64,000 nt of DNA from Apodospora peruviana (Eukaryota > Ascomycota > Sordariomycetes > Sordariales > Lasiosphaeriaceae). Position 1 is the stretch's first letter. Each line of letters opens with the position of its first letter. Below, piece after piece: positions 1 to 10,637 of this stretch. Position numbers and translations under genes: made by a program. Where the stretch lies: positions 248,001 through 312,000 of the forward strand of contig JAUEDM010000008.1 in NCBI GenBank assembly GCA_033439685.1, read 5' to 3'. The notes beneath the pieces are model-generated. The model was given only the letters and a program-made list of their open reading frames with translations. It searched no databases and was not told the DNA's origin.

Positions 1-782
1 GACCATTGGGTCCGTTAGAGTTTTGCCAACAGTTTTTGCTCGAGCCACCGTTTGCTCCTAACATCATCAGTCAATACCGTTTTGGCACAGCACCATTACA
101 GGGTGGTTGTGGGATTAAAGTCATTAATGAGACACTTCGGAAGCGACCAAAATCGGAAGACAATTTGCAAAGAAGCTAGATTACATCGGACTCTTAAGCC
201 GTCGATTGCCCCGCGGACAGAGACCATGTGCGTATCGCGGTGCCACCTTGACGTTGGTGTCGGCCCTATAGGAAGCTTAGGATCCGTTCCGTCACCAGAC
301 GCCTCAGCTTGAGGTGTCGAGGAGGACAGGGACTATGGTAGTATCAGCCTTTCACCCTCGAGCTTCGGCCGACGTTTTCGTCTGTGATCTTACAATTCCC
401 CGTATTGATCCCAGCCCTACCGCTCGCACTGACTTTCTCGCGTCAGCATTCATTGGCCAGCTGACCGTTATCCTACCTCACGTCTTACGTGAGCGCTTGA
501 TAGAGCCTCATCTTTCCTCCTCGTTGGTTCTTGAAGTAGTCACAATAGGCGGTTACGGCCTCCAGGGTCGGCCTCGGCTTACCCGCCATGTTGGCTACAC
601 AGGTCGGATGCAAAGAGGCATGGTTCGGAGTCTGGTCTCAGTTACCACGCATGCCATATTCTACACTGGAGAACTTCATATAAGATGGGACATTCCAAGG
701 TCCTAGATCGGTCTTGTACCATGAGCAACATTCTTTCTCCTGCTCAAAAGCCCATCGAACATCCGGATAAGAATCCATCGTG
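1..782. other. intergenic, no gene seen; upstream region of the quinoprotein gene
   Basis: Short open frames exist here on the + strand (about 52-312 and 314-706) but the second lacks an ATG, and neither has a signal peptide, recognisable motif or splice partner. I read this as the intergenic/promoter region of the gene starting at 783. Confidence 0.5.
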
Positions 783-2591
783 ATGCGTCTCTCCTTGCTG
801 TCGGCGACGGGTCATCTCCCACTCCTTCTCCTTTGTACTGCATTCCAGCTCCAGCAAGCTTCCACCCACAGCTTCGACCAAACCCCCCTAACCTCTGTCA
901 AAAGCACTCTGGGCCACGATGATAATGGAGACGGTCAAATCCCCGACTCTCAGCCACCCTCCAGCAAATTCGGCAGCTGGCTAGGCTGGGGCGCAGAAAT
1001 CTACAACAACAGATGGGCCGGCCCAGACGCGACCGTAGACGTCGCAAACATCGGCTCCCTAGCCCCCTTCTGCGAGAAGAAATACAACCCAGGCGTCAGC
1101 GCCTCACCCCTAGTCTTCAATGGAATTGCTTACTATCCCACCTGGAGCGGGCTCCTGGTGGCACTCAACTACCGAACCTGCGAAACAGTCTGGCGCACAA
1201 ACATCAGCAGAATCATCACTGAGTACCAGCCCGCAGACGAGTTCCAGCGAAATTTTCTGGCGGCACGCGCAACCCCCGTCATGGACGACAACCACAAAGT
1301 CCTGTACCTGGGCACTTTGATCCACGCGCTGCTGCTCGCGATAGACATGAAGACGGGCAAACTGATCGACTCCCTCCAACTAAGCGACCACCCCTTCGCG
1401 TTGTTAACTCAGTCGCCCACATTCTACGACGGCCGTCTGTATCAAGGCGTCTCTAGTCTCGAGGAAGGCGCGCCGCAAGTGATTCCGGGCTACCGGTGCT
1501 GCACGTTCAGGGGAAGCATGAACGCCGCCACGCTCAAAAACGGGCGCCTGCGCCTTCTCTGGTCGCGGGATATGGTGCCCCCAGACACAAACATCAGCGG
1601 CTCGGCAATCTGGGGCTCCCAGCCGAGCATCGACCCCATCAGACGGCAAGTTTTCATTGCTACCGGCAATACCTACGCGCTACCAGACGAGTTCGAAGCA
1701 TGCCAGAACCAGACCGCCAATATCACAGCCATCCAAAAGGGCCTGACGGCGCACGATCCCTGTCTGCCTAGAAACGTGTTCCAGGAATCGGTCCTCGCGC
1801 TGGATTTGGAGTCGGGCAGAATCAACTGGGTAACGCAGCTGTCTGCCCTGGACGCGTGGAACGTCGCCTGCGTAGGCGGCATCCTCGGCCCGACGCCGCC
1901 GGGCGCAGAACTACAATGTCCGGACAACCCGGGGCCGGACGCCGACTTCGGTATGGCGCCCGCCTTTGTCCTTGGGAGCGAACATACGCCCGACGGGCTG
2001 GACATCGTTGTCATCGGCCAGAAGAACGGTAACTTGTATGCGCTCAGCGCGCAGACGGGGATGACGTTATGGGCGGTGAGGACGGGCCCGGGAGGTCTGG
2101 AGGGCGGACATAGTTGGGGCATGGCGGTTGATGATGCTGCTGTCTATTACACGGCGATTAATAGCCTCAGGGAGAATTTTACTCTGCCCTTGGCCGGGAA
2201 CACCACGATTTCTAATAGTGCGTTTGGGGCGGCTAGATTGAAGGATGGGAAGATATTGTGGGAGACGCAGGCGCCGGGGAATATGTCTAGTTTTGTGGTG
2301 CCGGCTGTTGTTAACGATGTTGTGCTGAACGGGGTTACGGGGAGTTATGCGCCGGGGAGTCTGTTTCCCAAGGGGCCTGGGGCGCTCACGCCGCTTGATA
2401 AGAGGACGGGGAAAGTCTTGGAGTTCAAGGAGTTGGACTCGTACTTTCATGGGGTTATTGCTGTTGTGCATGAGTATGTTATGTTTGGGACGGGGTATGG
2501 CGGGCTGGAGCAGGCGGCTGCGGGGAGCTTTCAGGTTTGGAAGCTCAAGGATGAGGGTTCAAGTTGGAAGGGGGATGATGGTGAGCTGTGA
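783..2591 (+). CDS. secreted PQQ-repeat quinoprotein (polyvinyl-alcohol/alcohol dehydrogenase-like)
   Basis: Single-exon gene, 602 aa. The ATG at 783 is chosen because the preceding codon is GTG, which is not a normal start in fungi. The N-terminus has a hydrophobic signal peptide (about residues 3-27). The body carries repeated beta-propeller blades with the PQQ-repeat signature: GKLID near residue 200, SGRINW near 345, GNLYALSAQTGMTLW near 420 and RTGKVLEF near 540. Adjacent cysteines C239-C240 (in RCCTFRG) recall the vicinal disulphide of quinoprotein alcohol dehydrogenases. Several N-glycosylation sequons fit a secreted product. By family it would oxidise an alcohol or sugar alcohol using PQQ or act as a propeller protein of related fold; the substrate cannot be told from sequence. 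No introns. It stands alone, with the metalloprotease gene 1.4 kb downstream on the same strand. Confidence 0.85.
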   Translation: MRLSLLSATGHLPLLLLCTAFQLQQASTHSFDQTPLTSVKSTLGHDDNGDGQIPDSQPPSSKFGSWLGWGAEIYNNRWAGPDATVDVANIGSLAPFCEKKYNPGVSASPLVFNGIAYYPTWSGLLVALNYRTCETVWRTNISRIITEYQPADEFQRNFLAARATPVMDDNHKVLYLGTLIHALLLAIDMKTGKLIDSLQLSDHPFALLTQSPTFYDGRLYQGVSSLEEGAPQVIPGYRCCTFRGSMNAATLKNGRLRLLWSRDMVPPDTNISGSAIWGSQPSIDPIRRQVFIATGNTYALPDEFEACQNQTANITAIQKGLTAHDPCLPRNVFQESVLALDLESGRINWVTQLSALDAWNVACVGGILGPTPPGAELQCPDNPGPDADFGMAPAFVLGSEHTPDGLDIVVIGQKNGNLYALSAQTGMTLWAVRTGPGGLEGGHSWGMAVDDAAVYYTAINSLRENFTLPLAGNTTISNSAFGAARLKDGKILWETQAPGNMSSFVVPAVVNDVVLNGVTGSYAPGSLFPKGPGALTPLDKRTGKVLEFKELDSYFHGVIAVVHEYVMFGTGYGGLEQAAAGSFQVWKLKDEGSSWKGDDGEL

Positions 2592-3998
2592 GGTTTCTCA
2601 AAAGAGCGGTCAATTGATTATGGGCAAATATCAGGTTTCTGCATTTCGAGTTATGCATGGTGTTTGTTTGATATCATGACTGAACCATTTCTGTCAGTAC
2701 CTCATATCGTGACTATTGTTGAGTTATCAACCGCTCTGGGCAATGACGTCGTGCTATTATTCACATATTCACACCACTTTGGCCTATCTTTGGCATTTTC
2801 AGTTTAGTAATGACATAAAGTAATCCCTTCACTCATCTGCTTGAAGCCTCGTGAATGCTACATCAAAACTATGGAAATGGGCAAGTCTTAGCCCAGCCAG
2901 TCCTTGGGGGTCGCCTCGTAGGTCGGTCTGGCCTAGTCCGTAGATGGTGTTGTCCGCCTACCAGAATCGCCGCCCAAGTGTGGAAAGAAGTCAGGTGCTC
3001 GGAAGTCTGGATCGACGCCTCATCCGCACCTCGCCTGTCTGGTGGATGGTGGTCGAAAGTCTTGGCCCTGCGTCTTGGGGCTGAAGCTTGATTGATTCGT
3101 TGAGGGATTTCTCTTATCAGCTCGTTGTGGCTTGCCAAGCTGCACCGAACCTGACGCCAGCTTCCACTCTCGAAGTTCAGTCTGGAGTTGATGGTGTCCG
3201 GTATGCAGCAGACCTGGGGGATCAAGTCCAGGTCGAGGCACCCCATCCTTAAGAGCGTTGCAGCAAGATTAAACTCCTGCCTAATGCTCTTCTGGGCTTG
3301 ACTTGGCGCAGCTCTGCTTATCGGATGAGGCGTTGCCGCCCGTGGTCTTGGCATGGCACCCAACTACCGGGGAAAGCGAGCGAGGTCTGGCATATTCACG
3401 CCCAACCCTCGCCGGTGTCGTGCGTTTAGTCAATGGAACTCGGACTCATAGCCTTATCATAGATCTCTCCGGGATACAGGGGGGGGGGGTTCACCCGTCT
3501 TATCCGTAAGGCTTCCCCATGCTGCACCCCCCGCCCCTTCGCCCCTTGTTCCCCTGAGTGCCGACACTATCGATTCCCCCTCTCAGCCACATCCAAAGCT
3601 GAGTGGCTGGCAGGGCCAATGAGACGGATGAATCGCCATTTCCCCAGACCAGTGTGCTGGCATAGCTACCAGTATGAAGGCCATCTATTCGTAGACAAGA
3701 AGCAGTACAGATCCCAATTGGGAAGGTTGAAACACGTTCGCCTTGGTTCCAGTCCTATCAGCATCATTGCAGCTTGGCCTGACGGGACCTTCCGCAACTC
3801 GACAAGGGCCTTGGCTCCAGACAGAAGATGGAGATGGTGATCTACAGTGGTGGCGTTCTCTGTAACAATAACATATAAACTGCTTCATCTCCCGCCGTCC
3901 AGAGGGGAAGAAGAGACAGAAGACAAGCTGCTCCAGGATATTCCACGATATCCTCAGCTCCTCGTCTCTCATATTCCCCCCTCCTGCCATTATTCACC
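2592..3998. other. intergenic region with a likely TATA box for the metalloprotease gene
   Basis: No gene seen. A 164-codon open frame on the minus strand (2869-3363) has no domain or splice partner and I do not accept it. A run of nine or ten G lies near 3480. A TATAAA at 3874-3879 followed by a C/T-rich stretch and the ATG at 3999 gives a plausible promoter for the downstream gene. Confidence 0.5.
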
Positions 3999-4973
3999 AT
4001 GCGTTTCTTCGCCCTCGCCGCCGCGGCCCTCGCGGCCCCAGTGGCATTCGCGCACTCAATCGCCGAGAGAGCTCCCGTCTTCACCTGCGGAACCCGCGAG
4101 CCGACAACCCAGGAGCTCAAGATCGCCCAGGCGTTCGGCATCCAAGAAGCCGCGTACAACAGCTCCCTCGAAGCCCGCCAGACCATCAACGTGCGAGTCT
4201 ACTTCCACGTCCTGGCCTCTGGGACTGGCGTCGCCAATGGCTATCTCACCGTATGGCCCCCATACCACCCTCATCTCAAAACATGTCTGACTAACATCCC
4301 GCGTCCGTCCAGCAAACAATGTTAAACAACCAATTCTCGGTCCTGCAGCAGACCTACGCGCCCTACGGCTTCACCTTCACGCTAGTGGGGACAGATTTCA
4401 CCATCAACAGCAACTGGGCCAACGACGGCGCAGAGCTGACGATGAAAAAAGCCCTGCGGAAGGGAACCTACCGCGACCTGAACATCTACTTCTACAAGTC
4501 GTTGGGAGGTAACTTCGGGTACTGCTACTTCCCGACGACCGTGACCACCGGTTCCAACAACTTCTACTATGACGGCTGCTCCATCTTGTCGTCCACAGTC
4601 CCGGGCGGGTCCTCGACTAATTATAATCTGGGCTACACAGTCACGCACGAGGTAGGCCACTGGTTTGGTCTGTACCACACCTTCCAGGGCGGGTGTACGG
4701 GCACTGGTGACGCTGTCGCCGACACGCCTGCCCAGGCTTCTGCGTCATCTGGATGCCCTACCGGCCGCGACTCGTGCCCGTCCCAGGCCGGGCTGGATCC
4801 GATTCATAACTATATGGACTACAGCTATGATACTTGCTATACCAACTTTACGCCTGGACAGAAGTGAGTTTTTCTATCTTTGCACTACGATCATGATTAG
4901 TTTTGGATGGCGCTGACAGTGCAACCCCAGGACCCGCATGGTCACCATGTTCAACACCTATCGTGGACCGTAG
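3999..4973 (+). CDS. secreted zinc metalloprotease, peptidase family M43
   Basis: Three exons: 3999-4250, 4313-4863 and 4931-4973, with introns of 62 and 67 bp; the first has a CTAAC branch site. The spliced protein is 281 aa and in frame throughout. Residues 1-19 are a signal peptide (MRFFALAAAALAAPVAFAH), followed by a short propeptide-like stretch. The extended zinc-binding motif HEVGHWFGLYH (HExxHxxGxxH, about residues 196-206) and the later Met-turn NYMDYS are diagnostic of metzincins of the M43B (pappalysin) type, widespread as secreted fungal proteases of this size. Conserved cysteines surround the active site. It would degrade extracellular protein; members of this family have been linked to host-protein degradation in some pathogens, but nothing here shows that role. 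The second intron would be missed by a simple ORF caller because the stop TGA lies inside the donor. Confidence 0.92.
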
Positions 4974-5833
4974 ATCAGCCCATCGGGGACTTGAGAATCT
5001 TGGTATTGCTGGCAGACGGACAGGGGGAGATATATCGCATGGGTGCGTGTGCTGGATTGGTGGTGGCTGTTGCTTTGCAAAGTTCTTGTGTCCATTGGAG
5101 TATAGTTGAATGGTTGTAGTGAGCGACAATGAAATGAAGCGATGTGGTTTGTTTGGATGCAAAACCATGTTCAATGTCTTACTCCAAGTACCGGAGACCG
5201 GGATAATCAAGGTAGAATAAAGCTCTCTAACCTGAGACCAGACCCTTGTGGAGACGCGGAGGCGGACACTTTCTTCCTCCCGCAGTTCGAAATGTCTTTG
5301 TTTGTGCGGGTGCCTTGCATTGGCTCCGATGCATTCGAGGGTTGGCGCGTGGGGTTTGGGGGTGGCGGGTTGTTGTCCTTTCTTTCTCACCGGCCCTATA
5401 GAGGCTGTGATTGGTGAGGAGCAAGTGGGAGGGTGTGCAGAAGGAGGGCGATCCGCAGGTGCCGAGGGACAGCGCTATTGATTGCCCGCATGCTGTTCTA
5501 GATCTTCAATTGTCAAAGGGCTGACTGCGTTGGGCGACAGCCTGATGAATAATGGAAAGGGTATATGGCTTGTCATCGATAGGGCTGGGATAAGTGTCGT
5601 GGTTGATCAGTCCCGACGCCAGTGAAGCTACCTACTGATCTGATTTGCGCAAACTTTAAAAGTTGGTGGACTTTGGCATTGAAACCACGGCGGCGATATA
5701 TACAAGTTCTGAAGTATGGTCTGCTAACATTGAACTCATCCTAACATCTTCCATTTACACCCCGTCCACTCTTGATCTCCCGAAACACTACACCATATCT
5801 ACAAAGTTTTGGTCGCACCCCTTCCAACAAAGC
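4974..5833. other. intergenic, no gene seen
   Basis: Overlapping open frames near 4848-5480 on both strands are mutually antisense and lack motifs. The stretch holds the 3' flanks of the metalloprotease gene and of the convergent small secreted protein gene. Confidence 0.45.
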
Positions 5834-6085
5834 TTAGTACGGAACGCCGTTGCGAGCGATGCAGCTCGTCGGGTGGTTCGTCCAGCAGCGGTCGCCCCCG
5901 CAGTTGCGAACCTCGCGGTACTGGTTGTTGCCCGCGCACACGTACCACTTGCAGGTGACGGTCGTGCCGGTGGGAACGGTGTCGTCGTAGAACTGGTCCA
6001 TGACGCAGGTGTCTGGGAGGCTGGCCAGGACTGGAGTGGCGCTCAGCAGGGCGACGAGGCCGGCGGCGATGGATGTGAAGCGCAT
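5834..6085 (-). CDS. small secreted cysteine-rich protein (effector-like)
   Basis: Single-exon gene, 83 aa. The first 21 residues (MRFTSIAAGLVALLSATPVLA) form a clear signal peptide, leaving a mature protein of about 62 aa with six cysteines (contexts PDTC, TVTC, WYVC, VRNC, GDRC and PTSC), enough for three disulphide bonds. I do not recognise a named family. Small size, signal peptide and even cysteine count fit the general profile of fungal secreted effectors or antimicrobial-type proteins; the function is not shown. It is convergent with the M43 protease gene. The ATG is the first in frame and is followed directly by the hydrophobic core. Confidence 0.75.
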   Translation of the reverse strand: MRFTSIAAGLVALLSATPVLASLPDTCVMDQFYDDTVPTGTTVTCKWYVCAGNNQYREVRNCGGDRCWTNHPTSCIARNGVPY

Positions 6086-7477
6086 GTTGGCGGTACTTCT
6101 GTGGATGCTATTAGTAAATAGTGCAATAAATAGGCAGAAAAAAAGGAAGTGTGACGAACTCGAGGTAGATGAGTACTTTGAGAGACAGCTCAGAGAGAAC
6201 TTTGAAGTACGTTGGAAGCAGGATGGTTGGTGTTGATGAGAAGGATTGAAGTGAGCGGCTTGATGTGGTCAAGTTTCTTTCTAGATGTGTCCGGACAGGT
6301 GCCTTTAAGTATTCGGATCAGATCTGGGAACGAAATGGACTTGTTGTCGTCCGTTGGTCGTCAACAACCTCTGGTAAGTAGAATCATCAGAATGGCGGCG
6401 ATATTCCCGGCCGCTAACCAAGGGCCGACTAAGTCTTCTGTAATCATCATGGACAGACTTGGAAGGAGGATAGTGCTATGCTGTAATGAAATTCTGCCTG
6501 CTTATTATCCGTGCCCTAGAGCAATTGATCCCACAGCTTTAATGCCGTTGCACGCGAAATTAGTCCCAAGCTTTCTGCCACAAGACCAAAGAGGCGGTGA
6601 TCAACAAGGAATGCACCTTTGATCCATCGCCATTGTCAAGTCTCTAACAAGCTCCAATTTCGGCCCCTGTCATCGCTTGACAATAGGCCTTACCAAACCA
6701 GCCGCCTAAATGTCTGGAATGTCACGTAAAGGGGGGTTTTTTTTTTTAACAGGGGATTATCCTGCGCCACATCAAGGCAGGATCTCGACAAGGGGTTATG
6801 AGGCTTTTCTGCGGTACCGGGCGGCCGACACTCAAATGCACATCCAGCTAAATAGCTACCTTAGGTAATGGTAGGGATGGCATGATCCCAATTTACCAAC
6901 GTATGGAATACTACGACCCACTTACCGGGGTAGCGTAGACCACGCCTCACGATGTGCCTGGCGACGCCGCACGACCTTAAGCAAGTGACTTTTACAGCCG
7001 CAATATCCCCGGCTAAAAGCCTCAAGGCCGCTCCTGACCATTCTTTTAGCGATAGGTCGAAATACGGAGTAGTAATCCCTGGTCTGTGGACACTGGGAAC
7101 AGTTGGCCCGGGCTGGCTTCGTGTAGTTATAAATCCGCGAGAAATACAGGAGAGCTCGAAAGATTAATACGTGCCCACAAGAAAGGGTGAAGTCAGCCGA
7201 TGATGAATGATAGATACCATTAAGTTCCTTTGAAGAAACCTCTAGTAGTATTATTACAGAAAAACAGGCGCTTGTTTTTTTTGCCCAACCTGATCGCCAA
7301 CCATTGAAACTCCAAGAGGTATATCTAAACAAAATAATAATGTACAAACACGCTTGCACAACTAACAACTAACAACTGCAACTTCCATGTTAGCATACCA
7401 CAATCACCATGTGGTTATTTCGAGAAATGGGAATAGCCTATGCACTTACCAGCTCAAGGTGAATGGCCCTGTATAAA
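6086..7477. other. intergenic, no gene seen
   Basis: About 1.4 kb with a T homopolymer near 6737-6749 and A/T-rich patches. Open frames at 6212-6622 and 6922-7368 have no motif. It includes the promoter of the small secreted protein gene. Confidence 0.45.
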
Positions 7478-7801
7478 TTAGTAGTGCAGCCCGGGATACC
7501 GTCTCAGCTCCTCGTTCCTCCGCGCTTGGTTGAGACCAGAAATGATGGTGCACCGTTTCGGAGGGAGAGGCTGAGTGTGATGATGTTGCTGGAATGGGTC
7601 CCTGTCTTCGAGTAGTGACACTGGTGTGGAGAGAGCAGAGGGTGATGGTGATGGTGATGGTGCCGTGTCACGTGCTGTCGCGAACGCGTCGTCGAACTGG
7701 CGCGCCTTCTTCGCGACCGGGGCCTGCTCTTCGTCGTCGCGTTCGGCCGCGCGGCGTCGCTTGCCGAGATTGAAGGTCTGCATTATAAAATCCATTTTCA
7801 T
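7478..7801 (-). CDS. small basic hypothetical protein with bipartite nuclear localisation-like motif
   Basis: Single-exon open frame of 107 aa starting at an ATG; further in-frame ATGs follow within the first seven codons (MKMDFIMQTF). Near the N-terminus the clusters KRRR and KKAR are separated by an acidic spacer, the layout of a bipartite nuclear localisation signal. The middle is Ser/Pro-rich (repeated SP) and the C-terminus has RRNEELRRYPG. No enzyme motif or membrane segment. I do not recognise the family; it could be a small nuclear protein. The composition is more protein-like than the antisense frame, but no intron or homologue supports it here. Confidence 0.5.
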   Translation of the reverse strand: MKMDFIMQTFNLGKRRRAAERDDEEQAPVAKKARQFDDAFATARDTAPSPSPSPSALSTPVSLLEDRDPFQQHHHTQPLPPKRCTIISGLNQARRNEELRRYPGLHY

Positions 7802-7911
7802 AAAGAAATGAGATGGAATGAGTGCGTTATGTGTTGGAAAAATAAACGATTGACTGCGCCGGGATGAATCGAATTGACGGAATTGAGAGACGGGAAAGGT
7901 GAAAAGAGGGT

Positions 7912-7960
7912 GTGCACCTTGCGGGATTCGAACGATCCAGGTTATGAGCTGACGCCAAGA
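7912..7960 (-). other. tRNA-Met(CAU)-like 3'-half relic
   Basis: On the minus strand the anticodon loop CTCATAA is followed by CCTGG, then TTCGAATCCCGC (T-loop and 3' T-stem) and AAGGTGCA (3' acceptor strand), with an oligo-T Pol III terminator just beyond. The 5' half (D-arm, 5' acceptor strand) is not present upstream, and the 5' T-stem strand and variable region look shortened, so the element cannot fold as a full tRNA. I read it as a truncated tRNA or a tRNA-derived repeat fragment. Confidence 0.4.
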
Positions 7961-8071
7961 AACAAAGAGTTGGGGGCTGGGGAACCCCCTGTGCCGCTCG
8001 GGTCAAGAACGGCCCGACGACTCCAGGGGTTGCCAACCAACGCCCGGGCACTTCAGGGCTTCGGGACACCG

Positions 8072-8080
8072 AGGCGATTA
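8072..8080. repeat. left target-site duplication of the MULE element
   Basis: aggcgatta; the right copy at 9259-9267 is aggcggtta (8 of 9 identical). Nine bases is the typical MULE duplication length. Confidence 0.75.
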
Positions 8081-9258
8081 GGGGCCCACTAGGTTCGCGG
8101 GTACCCGCGAATATTAGGTAAGCCGCCTTACTGCGGCGCCCGCGACGGCCCGTCACCAAAGCCCCTCGAAGTCCAAGACTTTCTACAACTGCGACACCAA
8201 AACCCTTGAATTATGAGTACTAAGCTCCAACTATAATAAATTACTCTTCTGTGTTCTCGGCTAAATATGCAGCCCGCTGCTCCTCAATATCCCTCTCTAC
8301 CCTCCTCCAAATATCGCCAACACCTCTTCTTCTCCCGGTGTCAAATAATTCATTTTCCCTCTCCTGAGCTACTAGAGCCTCAACTCGATCGTCTTCTGCT
8401 TTGCTCCAGCCAGATAGGCCATCATCTACTCCTTTGTCCAGTCCCATGAGCCTGTTGAAGTGGTACACTGCTTTGTCATCTGCTTATAGTCAAGACACCA
8501 CTCGTAGCTTGCTTTGTTGTATCGTAGAGGCAAGCCCATTGCCTTCCAGTATTGTTGGTTGGTTTTGATACTTCCACGTGGTTGGGCTTTATACCAGGCG
8601 TCTCTTGCTTTGACATATCTTTGGTAGATTGCGCGTGGATCACAGTAGTCTAGTGAAGCCGAAGGACCAGGTTCCGGTTTAACAAATCTTTCAGGATGTG
8701 AGCACAAGGTAGCCCTATAGATCGAGAGAAAGAACCTGAATAAGTTGGCGAGAAAGATGGGTCTTTTCTCGTAAGGAGTTTCCGCTGCTCTTCGACCTTC
8801 CTCAAATTATGTACGGAAACCCATCCGTCAGAACGATGCCTCAAGGTCCAGACAGTCTTATCCAAGGATTCCTTAGCTAGTACGCAGAATTGGCAGCCGG
8901 TCCCTCTGGTAGTTGTCTTCCGTCGTCGCTCTCTAAACACACTAGGAGGCTGGCAACATCGATCACATGAATATGTGACTGTCTGTCTACCGCTCTTTTC
9001 TCTAGTTGGCTTCCCGGTGGTAAACGCGTAACCCTTGGGCTGCGCCCACGTATTGATCATCTTGAAAAGGGCATCTCGTGATTCGTATTCGCCTTCAGGA
9101 GGGAGGCAGTCGTCAGGAAATGAATCTGGTTCCATCTTTACGGTATCGTGCCATGAAGAGGATCGCGTCCTATATCGCGACGCGTTAAGAGCGCGGTAAT
9201 GGCCCAAAATGGCCGGCTTACCTAATATTCGCGGGTACCCGCGAACTTATTGGGCCCC
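8081..9258 (-). mobile_element. MULE (Mutator/Hop-like) DNA transposon, internally deleted
   Basis: A 1,178-bp element bounded by inverted repeats of about 46 bp (8081-8126 and 9213-9258) that begin GGGGCCCA and contain the 18-bp perfect palindrome ttcgcgggtacccgcgaa. A 9-bp target duplication with one mismatch flanks it. The interior encodes only the two ends of a MULE transposase (see the pseudogene entry); full MULEs are several kb, so the central catalytic MULE domain has been lost. It is non-autonomous and probably old, given the duplicate mismatch and frameshifts. Confidence 0.85.
8241..9207 (-). pseudogene. MULE transposase remnant (FAR1-type domain plus SWIM-like end)
   Basis: The N-terminal part (about 9207-8790) carries the FAR1-like DNA-binding region, seen as the YESRDALFKMINTWAQPKGY segment followed by CDRC and CQFC cysteine pairs. 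Directly after it comes the short SWIM-type zinc motif GLPCAHIL, which in intact MULE transposases lies near the C-terminus, so the DDE core has been deleted between them. Beyond this the frame shifts near 8650-8700 and again near 8430-8470: pieces continuing the C-terminus (FVKPEPGPSASLDYCDPRAIY, then an acidic helical tail) sit in other frames. It cannot make an active transposase. Confidence 0.75.
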
Positions 9259-9267
9259 AGGCGGTTA
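9259..9267. repeat. right target-site duplication of the MULE element
   Basis: aggcggtta, matching the left copy at 8072-8080 with one mismatch. Confidence 0.75.
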
Positions 9268-9524
9268 CATAACATTACTAAGTACCGTTTTAACTGTTAG
9301 TGCGGAGAATGAAATAGGATCAGATCGCCAACAGATCCATGCGGATAGCTGCCTGTTGTTGCCCGCGGCCCGCCCTAAGCGACGGCATACCTACCGCACA
9401 GATGTGCACAAAACGTTGCAATATATTTGAATGCATCAATATCTTTCTCGAGATAGTTATCCCTCAGTCAGAAAAAGGCACGCTGCCATATCGCAATAAG
9501 CGCATAGCAGCGGCGAAATTGGAA

Positions 9525-9978
9525 CATGTCTCAATCCGCCTTTATCTCTACCGAAGTCGCCTTACCACCTAGGCCGGCTAACGAGCAAGACGAGGACTCC
9601 TGATCACGGCGGCAATGGACCAACCCCGAATTCCAGGTCGTGCCAAAAGCTATCTTCAGAGCGAACGAGCCTCGCCTCAGCGTCTGGCAACGCATATCGC
9701 GCAAAACCGCCACGGCGCGCGTTCTACTAGGCACTCCGGAACTGCTCGAGATGATATTCTCGCATCTTCCGGGGGCCGTTGGCGTGTTGGGAGCAGCAGG
9801 CGAGTTTTATCTCATCACGCGGGGCGTGTGCAAGTTCTGGCGGGCCGTGGCGACCGGTTCCAGCCAACTCGAGGCCATGTTCGATTCCATGAAAGAAGAG
9901 CACATCGTGCACAGGTACCTCCAAGTGGCAGACGAACCATATTACGTTTTCGGTGAAGAATCACCGGGAGACATATGA
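9525..9978 (+). pseudogene. F-box protein remnant
   Basis: An ATG frame from 9525 (MSQSAFISTEVALPPRP) stops at TGA 9600-9602; the adjoining +1 frame continues (RRQWTNPEF...) into a good F-box-like core, TPELLEMIFSHLPG followed by RGVCKFWRAVA, and ends at 9978. Fungal F-box proteins are normally several hundred residues longer, and no intron with matching phase joins the two frames, so I read it as a 5'-frameshifted and 3'-truncated copy. F-box proteins recruit targets to SCF ubiquitin ligases. An undetected tiny intron near 9600 is a less likely alternative. Confidence 0.55.
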
Positions 9979-10637
9979 TATATGCACGGATCATCGATGA
10001 AGAACAACATTTGGAGATTTCGGCTTTTCGCACCAGGTGGACGCAATGGACTTGGATGCACCGGAGTCTCTTGAAATTTACACGGGCCGTAGCTTTGGAA
10101 CACGCACGCACTGGAGCTGCGCAGATCTCTTGTATTAAGAGCCCGGTTTCAAGGCCGCCGACTGGCAGTCGGACCAAAGATGCCTGGCAAAAGTGTTTGG
10201 AAGAATGTTGATTCCCTCAACCGTTCTACTAGATAGGTACATCAATGGAGGAAAGAGAAAGCTGTATTATGTACACAATAGCTGTTATCACTTAATCACC
10301 TCCCAAGGACCATATCTCAACCTGGACCATCGAATAGTACAACTGATCGCCCCAACCAATAGTAGGCCTCGCATTGATTGCGAACGCGACAATCTTCGTC
10401 CATGATTATTAGTAGGAACTGTGCTTCTCAATATGTATTGAGTCAATATTGGGAAACTGGCCCGTGAGACGGAACTCCGTTTGACAACTTCCATACAACA
10501 AACAGGAAGCTCGCGCCTCTGGGAAGAGGGAAACTTGAATTCATCCACGTCGACTACTCGGCCCCTACCAATATTCATAACAGGATGACGCTATTGTGGT
10601 GGAACGCCCAACGCCACACGAGACGAAACTCGTAAGA
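9979..10637. other. intergenic, possible decayed tail of the F-box gene
   Basis: No intact gene. A 78-codon frame at 9975-10211 overlaps the F-box stop but has no recognisable motif; it may be the decayed continuation of that gene. Confidence 0.35.

Noticed and set aside
2869..3363. 164-codon open frame on the minus strand
   Set aside because: No ATG-proximal features, no domain, rich in Arg/Pro as expected for GC-rich non-coding DNA, and no splice partner.
7912..7960. Functional tRNA-Met gene
   Set aside because: The D-arm and 5' acceptor strand are missing and the T-stem does not pair, so I list it only as a relic.
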